DNA from: Bacillota bacterium
GTDB lineage: Bacteria; Bacillota; Dethiobacteria; DTU022; JAAZDR01
Assembly (NCBI GenBank): GCA_012512705.1
Contig: JAAZDR010000074.1
Location: forward strand, 1 to 17,247
Direction: 5' to 3'
Length of the DNA stretch: 17,247 bases
The position numbers and the translations under genes are program-made. The notes beneath the pieces were generated by a model. The model saw nothing but the letters and a program-made list of their open reading frames with translations. It was not told where the DNA came from and did no database searches. Below are positions 7,782 through 13,078 of this stretch, in pieces (within the stretch, counting starts at the first letter, position 1; each line of letters begins with the position of its first letter).

Positions 7782-8033
7782 GTGAAAACGCTATACGTTG
7801 GTAATATTCCTTGGACTACGAAGGAAGAAGAACTGCGGCGGCTATTTGAGGAATATGGTGAGGTTTACGGGTGTCGAATAATTACGGAGCGCGCTACCGG
7901 TCGTTCCAAAGGTTACGGGTTTGTAGAAGTGAACGAGGAACAGGCGGAGAGTATCATTGAACAAGTTAACGGTTTTGAGCTCGGCGGCCGTAAAATTGTC
8001 GTCAATGAAGCCAAACCAAGAGAAGAGCACTAA
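7782..8033 (+). CDS. Single-RRM RNA-binding protein
   Basis: An 83-residue protein that is essentially one RNA-recognition motif. RNP2 is LYVGNI at 4-9 and RNP1 is KGYGFVEV at 43-50, with the aromatic residues that stack on RNA present in both. Such glycine-poor single-RRM proteins occur in cyanobacteria and scattered other bacteria; their RNA targets are mostly unknown, and some are cold-induced. GTG 7782 is chosen because GAGGTGA at 7768-7774 lies 7 nt upstream and the protein then begins at the fold; TTG 7779 is nearly as good, and GTG 7752 would add an unlikely basic leader. The gene is inserted between nadD and yqeK, which are usually adjacent, and has its own terminator. Confidence 0.9.
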   Translation: MKTLYVGNIPWTTKEEELRRLFEEYGEVYGCRIITERATGRSKGYGFVEVNEEQAESIIEQVNGFELGGRKIVVNEAKPREEH

Positions 8034-8057
8034 GGCAACATCACGTTGCCTTTTTTT
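8034..8057 (+). terminator. Intrinsic terminator after the RRM gene
   Basis: GGCAAC (8034-8039) pairs with GTTGCC (8045-8050) around ATCAC, followed by TTTTTTT (8051-8057). The stem begins directly at the stop codon. It separates the obg-nadD-RRM group from yqeK and downstream genes, although no clear promoter for yqeK is visible in 8058-8133. Confidence 0.9.
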
Positions 8058-8133
8058 GTTAGGAAAGATTTTCCGCTTAATGGGCAGGAAATGAGTGGCT
8101 TTTTGTCGAAAGAAAAATTTGGGTGACAGCGCA

Positions 8134-8733
8134 ATGGTAGACCAGTTGATGCGCCAGCGATTAAAAAACTTGCTTGACCTTAAGCTTTTTACACATTCCC
8201 TTGGTGTGGAAAAGACGGCAGTGATGCTCGCCCGGCGCTGGGATGCTGATCCGGAAAAAGCGGCTACGGCGGCACTTTTCCATGACTACGGTAAGATCTT
8301 TACAGAGTCAGAGTTGAGGTCTTATGCAAGTGAGCTCGGGCTGGAGCTTGATGAGGTTACCTCTTTTGAGCCAGCGCTGCTCCATGCACCTGTTGGAGCG
8401 GAACTGGTCAGGAAAAATTTCAATATTACTGATCTTGAAGTGCTGGAAGCAATTGCTTTTCATACAACAGGAAAGCCGGGTATGGGAAAATTGGCCAAGA
8501 TAATCTATCTTGCTGACATTATAGAACCCGGCCGCTACTTTTTTGGCGTATCTAAATTGCGGGAGGCGGCGCGAAAAGGTCTGGACAGGGGTGTTCTCGC
8601 CGCAGTGGAGCATACTATAAGCTATGTTTTGGGTAGCGGCTCCTTGCTTCATCTGGATTCGGTGCGCTTGCGTAACTCCCTTTTAAAAAAAAGCTTCAAT
8701 GATTATAATAAGGGGCATAAGGACAAGGAATAA
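8134..8733 (+). CDS. yqeK: YqeK-type HD-domain hydrolase, probable symmetrical Ap4A hydrolase
   Basis: A 199-residue HD-superfamily phosphohydrolase. Metal-binding residues are visible as His21 ('FTHSLGVEKTA'), the HD pair at 50-51 ('LFHDYGK') and later 'LLHAPVG', 'IAFHTTGKPGM' and 'YLADIIEPGR'. The last two are characteristic of YqeK. The family hydrolyses diadenosine tetraphosphate to two ADP with an iron-containing site. ATG 8134 follows GGGTGA at 8121-8126; an upstream in-frame GTG at 8095 has no good binding site. In Firmicutes yqeK normally follows nadD directly and precedes rsfS; here an RRM gene and terminator intervene upstream and an LCP gene downstream. Confidence 0.93.
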   Translation: MVDQLMRQRLKNLLDLKLFTHSLGVEKTAVMLARRWDADPEKAATAALFHDYGKIFTESELRSYASELGLELDEVTSFEPALLHAPVGAELVRKNFNITDLEVLEAIAFHTTGKPGMGKLAKIIYLADIIEPGRYFFGVSKLREAARKGLDRGVLAAVEHTISYVLGSGSLLHLDSVRLRNSLLKKSFNDYNKGHKDKE

Positions 8734-8758
8734 TAAATCCTCAGCTGGAGGTCTTTGA

Positions 8759-9976
8759 ATGAGAAAACGCAGGCCGTACTCGTTCAAAAAGCAGCGTCGT
8801 TATCGCTTGCGAAAAAAACGTGTCTTATTTATGGTGTTTTTAATGCTTTTTATTCTCTGCTTTATGTTCAGTGCGCGTCTGTTACAGAGTTTCCAGCAGT
8901 TACGCAATACAGAGGTCTGGGCCCAATCCCTTCGTGATAATACAGATGAATGCAGCGGCATTAACTTTCTCTTGTTCGGAATCGATTATTGGGGGGCAAC
9001 ACCGATTGCCGAGCGAATGGTGCTTATTCATGAGAGTGATTCAGGGTTTATTAACGCAATTTTTATCCCTGGTGATACAGTAATTTCTAAAGGAGATGGT
9101 GCTCAGGTTGAGCTTCTCGGCCGAACATACAGCACAGGGGGCGCTGAGCTTCTTGTAAACAAGGTGCAGGAGCTTTTAGATATGCCTGTCCACCATTATT
9201 TCTCGCTGGATTATTACGGGCTTTCTTCGATTACAGATTCGATCGGTGAAGTGCCTACAGAAAAACTGCCGGTTCTCGCCAGCAGGGAACTGCTTCCGAG
9301 AAACAAAGAGAGTATCGATGGGGCAGAACTTTACAGTTACTTTATTACGTGGGGTACAGGCGAACAACCCCTGCAACAGCTGGAGCGACAGCGGAGAACT
9401 CTTCTTTATCTGCTTACCGCTTTGTTAGAACGTACTAAATTTTGGCAGATACCGCGGACGATTTCCAGCCTTGCGGCTTACATCGAAACTGACCTCTCTT
9501 GGCGTGAACTGACAACAATTTACCGTCTTTATAAATCCTTTTCTTATGATGATGTCTATCTGGTGATGATACCCGGCGAGGTTGGAGAAGGGAATAAATA
9601 TATCCCGGATCATGACGGGATTAAGGAGATGAGCACCCTTATCAAGGAGGGGCTTTATGTTCCGCCCTCAACGGTGGCTGTGGAAGTGCTGAACGGCTGT
9701 GGCGTCCCCGGGATTGCTAAGACTGTAGCCGAGAAATTGAGAGCCGAAGGGTTTCGGATAGTGAATATTGATGATGCAGAACACTTTAATTACCATTATA
9801 CTCAGGTGATTAGCCGTGTCAGCCAGATGGAGCCCGCCAAGGTGGTTGCCCTGCAGATTCCCAATGCCGATCTGCTCAGCGAACCACTTGAGGATAGTCG
9901 TGCACAGGTAACAGTTATTGTGGGCAGCAACTATCCCGGGACAGCTAACCCTGAAGACGAGGAGAACAGTGATTAA
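8759..9976 (+). CDS. Divergent LytR-CpsA-Psr (LCP) family membrane protein with LytR_C domain
   Basis: A 405-residue protein: a very basic cytoplasmic start (1-21), one membrane segment (about 22-38), an LCP-like extracellular domain (about 66-290) and a LytR_C domain (about 306-390, 'VAVEVLNGCGVPGIAKTVAEKL'). LCP enzymes attach teichoic acids or capsule polymers to peptidoglycan from lipid carriers. Conserved pieces are 'GGAELLVNKVQELLDMPVHHY' (127-147) and 'ERQRR' (209-213). However, the usual R-S-D-T-M is replaced by 'IAERM' (83-87) and the usual P-R-D-T by PGDT (104-107), so arginine and aspartate residues of the pyrophosphate/metal pocket appear lost. The ATG has GGAGGT 7 nt upstream. 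Position between yqeK and rsfS is common for LCP genes in clostridia. Confidence 0.8.
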   Translation: MRKRRPYSFKKQRRYRLRKKRVLFMVFLMLFILCFMFSARLLQSFQQLRNTEVWAQSLRDNTDECSGINFLLFGIDYWGATPIAERMVLIHESDSGFINAIFIPGDTVISKGDGAQVELLGRTYSTGGAELLVNKVQELLDMPVHHYFSLDYYGLSSITDSIGEVPTEKLPVLASRELLPRNKESIDGAELYSYFITWGTGEQPLQQLERQRRTLLYLLTALLERTKFWQIPRTISSLAAYIETDLSWRELTTIYRLYKSFSYDDVYLVMIPGEVGEGNKYIPDHDGIKEMSTLIKEGLYVPPSTVAVEVLNGCGVPGIAKTVAEKLRAEGFRIVNIDDAEHFNYHYTQVISRVSQMEPAKVVALQIPNADLLSEPLEDSRAQVTVIVGSNYPGTANPEDEENSD

Positions 9977-9994
9977 TAATAAGGAGGTTCCCAT

Positions 9995-10375
9995 TTGTCT
10001 AATCGAAACCCTAAAGAGATTGCTCTTGCCATAGCGGGATTGGCAGCAGATAAGAAAGCGGAAGATATAAAGGTTTTAGAAGTTGGAAAGGTCTCTTTCG
10101 TGGCTGATTACTTTGTTATTTGTACCGGCAATAGCAAAGTGCAGGTTCATGTCATTGCCGACCATTTATTAGAAAAAATGAAAGAGCAGAACACACCTGT
10201 TTTACATAAAGAGGGCTATGGGGAAGGACGTTGGGTTTTGCTTGATTTTGGGGCAGTTGTCGTGCATATCTTCCAGCCTGAGGAAAGGGAGTTTTACGCC
10301 CTAGAAAGGCTCTGGGCCAAAGCGCCTGTAGTATCTCTCCCTACAGCTGTCGGAGGGCAGGGGGGATTTCAATGA
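9995..10375 (+). CDS. rsfS: Ribosomal silencing factor RsfS
   Basis: A 126-residue protein of the RsfS (DUF143/Iojap) family. It binds L14 and blocks subunit joining when nutrients are scarce. Family hallmarks are 'DIKVLEVGKVSFVADYFVICTG' near residue 24, 'GYGEGRWVLLDFGAVVVHIF' near 70 and 'REFYALERLWAKAP' near 92. TTG 9995 is chosen because AAGGAGG at 9981-9987 lies 7 nt upstream. It overlaps the ThiF-like gene by four bases (ATGA), indicating coupled translation. The last ~16 residues form a short non-conserved tail. Confidence 0.97.
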   Translation: MSNRNPKEIALAIAGLAADKKAEDIKVLEVGKVSFVADYFVICTGNSKVQVHVIADHLLEKMKEQNTPVLHKEGYGEGRWVLLDFGAVVVHIFQPEEREFYALERLWAKAPVVSLPTAVGGQGGFQ

Positions 10376-11217
10376 CCCTGCATGCTGCGATCATGGGAAA
10401 GGCAGTAAAAAGCAAATCAACTGCCGGCGAAGTTTACTACAAGCTCGGGTTAAAAGAGACACATCAGCTGGCAAAAGCGTTTAAGGTTTCCGTAAAAGAA
10501 GTAGAGATAGCTGCTTTAGAAGAGAAAACCATTCCTGAACGCTACCAGCGCAGTATGGGGATCACTGGTATAGAAGGCCAGAAGCTTCTTCTTCAGTCGC
10601 GGGCAGTTGTAGTTGGTGCCGGCGGTCTGGGAGGATTGGTGATTGAGCTTTTAGCAAGAATGGGCATCGGTACTCTCATTATTGTAGATGGGGATACGTT
10701 TAGTGAAAGCAACCTTAACCGCCAGATTTTGTGCACGGAAAACAACCTTGGGGAAAGCAAGGCTAAAGTAGCGGCCCAGAGAGTGAGAGAGCTTAACAGC
10801 GCTGTAGAAGCAATTGCTTATGCAGAGAGAGCGACAGAGGAAAACCTTGCTACGATACTCGCTGGCGCTGACGTGGCACTAGATTGTCTTGACAACCTTC
10901 CCTCAAGACACCTGTTGCAAAAAGAATGCCGCAGGCTCGGCATCCCTATGATTCATGGAGCTATTGCCCAGTATATGGGACAAGTTTTGACAATTTTCCC
11001 CGAAGACAAAGGGATTGAGACGCTTTATCCTGACCGGAATATGGAACGAGGGGTGGAAGTTCTTTTGGGGAATCCGGCGGCAACGCCGGCGATGATCGCT
11101 GCCTGGCAGGTGCAGGAGGCTGTGAAAATTCTTATAGGGGAAAAAGATCTTTTGCGAAATCGCATGCTTTATTTCGATATGAAAAACTGCCGCGTCAATA
11201 CAATAAGTCTGGCCTGA
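10372..11217 (+). CDS. ThiF/MoeB/HesA-family adenylating enzyme
   Basis: A 281-residue E1-like enzyme. Residues 1-55 are an extra N-terminal segment, then 'RYQRSMGITGIEGQKLL' leads into the nucleotide-binding loop GAGGLGG at 82-88, D106 and 'SNLNRQ' (113-118), all typical of ThiF/MoeB enzymes that adenylate the C-terminal glycine of a ubiquitin-like sulfur carrier. The two CxxC zinc-binding pairs found in many ThiF/MoeB proteins are not present; its cysteines are isolated. No ThiS, MoaD or JAMM-protease gene lies beside it. It overlaps rsfS by 4 nt, so it is the last gene of this operon. The substrate is unknown: thiamine, molybdopterin or tRNA modification cannot be separated from the sequence. 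The riboswitch operon 6 kb upstream is only a weak hint towards thiamine. Confidence 0.85.
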   Translation: MTLHAAIMGKAVKSKSTAGEVYYKLGLKETHQLAKAFKVSVKEVEIAALEEKTIPERYQRSMGITGIEGQKLLLQSRAVVVGAGGLGGLVIELLARMGIGTLIIVDGDTFSESNLNRQILCTENNLGESKAKVAAQRVRELNSAVEAIAYAERATEENLATILAGADVALDCLDNLPSRHLLQKECRRLGIPMIHGAIAQYMGQVLTIFPEDKGIETLYPDRNMERGVEVLLGNPAATPAMIAAWQVQEAVKILIGEKDLLRNRMLYFDMKNCRVNTISLA

Positions 11218-11234
11218 GTTGTTAGGTTGAAGGG

Positions 11235-11263
11235 TTGACACATTAAGGCGGAGAAGCTATAAT
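11235..11263 (+). promoter_or_regulatory. Perfect consensus promoter of tRNA-Ala
   Basis: TTGACA at 11235-11240 and TATAAT at 11258-11263 with a 17-bp spacer match the sigma-A consensus exactly. The start of transcription should fall near 11270, about 25 nt before the mature tRNA. Confidence 0.9.
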
Positions 11264-11295
11264 ATTAACTGCAACTCTTGAATTAGATAGAACGT

Positions 11296-11371
11296 GGGGA
11301 TATGGCGCAGTTGGGAGCGCGCTTGAATGGCATTCAAGAGGCCGGGGGTTCGAATCCCCCTATCTCCACCA
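11296..11371 (+). tRNA. tRNA-Ala (anticodon GGC)
   Basis: A 76-nt cloverleaf with encoded CCA (11369-11371). Acceptor arm GGGGATA pairs with TATCTCC and contains the G3-U70 wobble pair that identifies alanine tRNAs. The anticodon arm is CTTGA/TCAAG with loop ATGGCAT, so the anticodon is GGC (reads GCC/GCU). The T arm is GGGGG/CCCCC around TTCGAAT. It has its own promoter and terminator and is a single-gene unit. Confidence 0.97.
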
Positions 11372-11374
11372 GTC

Positions 11375-11425
11375 AAAATAAAAAATCTCCCGGAAAGAAA
11401 GACTTTCCGGGAGATTTTTTATTTT
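11375..11425. terminator. Long symmetrical (bidirectional) terminator after tRNA-Ala
   Basis: A perfect 23-bp inverted repeat (11375-11397 with 11403-11425) around the loop AAAGA. The GC-rich core TCTCCCGGAAAG is flanked by A-rich sequence on the left and T-rich sequence on the right, so it can terminate transcription from both directions. A small minus-strand ORF ends inside its right arm. Confidence 0.9.
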
Positions 11426-11538
11426 GCTAAAAATAGGTCTGAATAGATCAAAATTGCTACTCGTAAGTAACAAACAAGTAACAAAATGATCGATAAAAAA
11501 GTTGCGAGCCTAGCCTTTTTAGCCTCAAGATTATCCAT
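11419..11538 (-). CDS. Possible small single-pass membrane protein (39 residues)
   Basis: On the minus strand an ATG at 11538 opens a 39-residue frame ending at TAA (11419-11421) inside the bidirectional terminator. The product has a charged start MDNLEAKKAR, then a continuous hydrophobic stretch (about 12-32) with one Arg at 26, and ends in Lys. That layout is typical of a small membrane protein. The ribosome-binding site is weak (GAAAGA about 4 nt upstream) and no clear promoter is visible. The shared terminator favours a real transcript, but chance cannot be excluded at this length. Confidence 0.35.
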   Translation of the reverse strand: MDNLEAKKARLATFLSIILLLVCYLRVAILIYSDLFLAK

Positions 11539-12179
11539 TTTTCTTTCAAGATTTATGGAACATGGTGGAGGTTTTTATTGAGGTCAATTTTCAGGGAATC
11601 AAGAGACTGATTTGGCCGCGGCATGTTCAGCAAGCGGAAATCAAAACTGGTAGAGCCAGATGACTTTATGAACAAAGACGCAAAAAAAATGCTCCAGCAA
11701 CTGCTGGGGCAGGGGGAGCCGGAGAAGAGGGATCTGTAAAATAAGACAAGTTCCTGCATTGTTTTTGGATAACTGAATATATGGAGCGGCTTCCATTGCT
11801 AAAAACCCCTTTGACAAACACATGCTTCACAAAAAGCTCCAGATTGGTGTTGATGGCGGATCTGTACTTTAGCATTGCTCCAAAAATATAACATTAGGGC
11901 CGACGTGGCCATGGCCTAAGTATGTAAAGAAATAGAGTTTTTCCGTTATGACGGCCTTGTACAGCCCTGGAGAACAATTTCTGTGGCTTGGCGCGACAGG
12001 CAAGGCCAGTGATGGGACTACACCGCTTAACGGCGCAGATTCGGAGAAGGTAAGGGTTGGAAAAGGTATTCGTGGGGCTATCTTTGTGGATAGGGCTACT
12101 GGAGTTGAAGCGCAGCAAGGAATTCTCCATTTTTTGTCGAAAGTTTAAGGTAAAAAATGTTGATAGGAGATGGTATAAC
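11430..12179. other. Gene-poor region between tRNA-Ala and the FAH-family gene
   Basis: About 750 bases without a convincing full-length gene. It holds the possible small minus-strand ORF at 11419-11538 and plus-strand frames of 33 residues (11562-11663) and 38 residues (11623-11739, starting MFSKRKSKLVEPDDF), which overlap in different frames and lack good ribosome-binding sites. It also holds a 66-residue frame at 11948-12148 (MTALYSPGEQFLWLGATGK...). None is recognised. A GC-rich self-complementary patch GGCCATGGCC lies near 11905-11914. No repeat of the tRNA 3' end that would mark an integration site was found. It could be decayed coding sequence or a long untranslated leader. Confidence 0.6.
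11948..12148 (+). CDS. Unrecognised 66-residue ORF, possible gene remnant
   Basis: The frame runs from ATG 11948 to TAA 12146-12148 with unremarkable codon use and a soluble composition rich in Gly and Ala (for example 'VRVGKGIRGAIFVDRATG'). There is no Shine-Dalgarno sequence, and an in-frame TAG lies shortly before the ATG. I do not recognise a family. It may be a fragment of a decayed gene or a chance frame in the leader of the FAH-family gene. Confidence 0.25.
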   Translation: MTALYSPGEQFLWLGATGKASDGTTPLNGADSEKVRVGKGIRGAIFVDRATGVEAQQGILHFLSKV

Positions 12180-12941
12180 ATGAAGCTGGCGCGGTTTGTC
12201 TATGATAGTGACGTGAGATGGGGAGTTGTTGAAGGAGAAGACATTTTTTCTTTAATCGGCAGTGTTTATGGGGAATTCGAAAAGGGTGACTTTTTGTGTA
12301 AAGTTAGTGAAGTGAAGCTTCTAGCTCCGGCTGAGCCTCGGATTACTGTCGCTTGTGGACTTAATTACCGGGAGCATGTTAAAGAGCTGAAAATGGAGTT
12401 TTCTGAGGAACCGACTATTTTTTTCAAGCCTGTAAACACGATCAACGTCCATGAAGGGGAGGTCATATATCCGTCTGTTTCATCAGATCTTCGTTACGAG
12501 GCAGAGCTTTGTTGTGTAATGAAAAAAGAGACAAAAAATGTGTCACCCGATGAGGCCCTTGATTACGTCCTGGGATATACCTGCGGCAATGATCTCACGC
12601 TGATGGATCTGCAGCTAAAAGATGGCAACCTTACTAGATCCAAGGGATTCGATACCTCCGGCCCGCTCGGCCAATTTTTAGTTACTGGACTCGATCCCCA
12701 GGCACTTAGAATTAGGAGCTGGGTTAATGGCGAATTGAAACAGGACGGGAATACGAAGGAGATGATTTTTAAGGTGCCGGAAATTATTAGTTTAATCTCC
12801 ACGTGTATTACCTTATATCCTGGGGATGTTGTCTGGACCGGGACACCAAGCGGGGGCGCCTGCCCTGTGAAGGTAGGGGATGTTATTGAAATTGAGATAG
12901 AAGGGATTGGTCTTCTCCGGAATAGCATAAAACAAGGTTAG
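12180..12941 (+). CDS. Fumarylacetoacetate hydrolase (FAH) family hydrolase/isomerase/decarboxylase
   Basis: A 253-residue protein with a short N-terminal domain (about 1-50) and the FAH catalytic fold. Visible family features: 'CGLNYREHVKELKME' (59-73) with the His66/Glu69 pair, metal ligands Glu107 and Glu109 in 'RYEAEL' and Asp138 in 'GYTCGNDLTLMDLQ', 'RSKGFDTSGPLG' (153-164) and 'WTGTPSGGACPVKVGD' near the end. The family includes acylpyruvate hydrolases, oxaloacetate decarboxylases and hydroxyhepta-dienedioate isomerases, and sequence alone does not choose between them. ATG 12180 is preferred over the longer in-frame start at 12057 because AGGAGAT at 12165-12171 lies 8 nt upstream and the protein then begins at the family N-terminus ('MKLARFVYD'). 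No pathway partners lie beside it. Confidence 0.93.
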   Translation: MKLARFVYDSDVRWGVVEGEDIFSLIGSVYGEFEKGDFLCKVSEVKLLAPAEPRITVACGLNYREHVKELKMEFSEEPTIFFKPVNTINVHEGEVIYPSVSSDLRYEAELCCVMKKETKNVSPDEALDYVLGYTCGNDLTLMDLQLKDGNLTRSKGFDTSGPLGQFLVTGLDPQALRIRSWVNGELKQDGNTKEMIFKVPEIISLISTCITLYPGDVVWTGTPSGGACPVKVGDVIEIEIEGIGLLRNSIKQG

Positions 12942-12999
12942 CTTATAATTTAAGTCTGCAAAGGAGGGAAAACAGCGCCCCAAAACCTTAAAAGGTGCA

Positions 13000-13028
13000 C
13001 AGTTTCTTGATTTTCGCAGTTTCCTGAT
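13000..13028. repeat. Near-perfect 12-bp direct repeat upstream of leuS
   Basis: CAGTTTCTTGAT (13000-13011) and CAGTTTCCTGAT (13017-13028) differ at one base and are 17 bp apart. They overlap the -35 and spacer of the predicted leuS promoter, so they could be an operator or simply chance. Confidence 0.4.
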
Positions 13029-13035
13029 GTATCAT
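13007..13035 (+). promoter_or_regulatory. Probable leuS promoter
   Basis: TTGATT at 13007-13012 and TATCAT at 13030-13035 are separated by 17 bp. The predicted leader is only about 35 nt. No T-box motif is present, so tRNA-dependent attenuation, common for aminoacyl-tRNA synthetase genes in Firmicutes, is not seen here. Confidence 0.5.
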
Positions 13036-13078
13036 AAAAGGAAGCTGTGGATATATGTCTTGGGAGGTTGATTTTTTT

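Noticed and set aside
11562..11739. Two overlapping plus-strand short frames (33 and 38 residues)
   Set aside because: Neither has a Shine-Dalgarno sequence or a recognisable motif, and they overlap in different frames; kept only as part of the region description.
11811..11816. TTGACA in the gene-poor region as a promoter
   Set aside because: No -10-like hexamer is found 15-19 bp downstream.
12057..12179. 41-residue N-terminal extension of the FAH-family protein
   Set aside because: The start at 12180 has a strong AGGAGAT site and matches the family N-terminus; the extension looks like untranslated leader.
11894..12181. 95-residue minus-strand ORF in the gene-poor region
   Set aside because: No ribosome-binding site, low-complexity Ser/Arg/Pro composition typical of an antisense shadow, and no recognisable domain.
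12942..13078. T-box leader before leuS
   Set aside because: The conserved T-box sequence and specifier structure are not present in the ~137 nt available.
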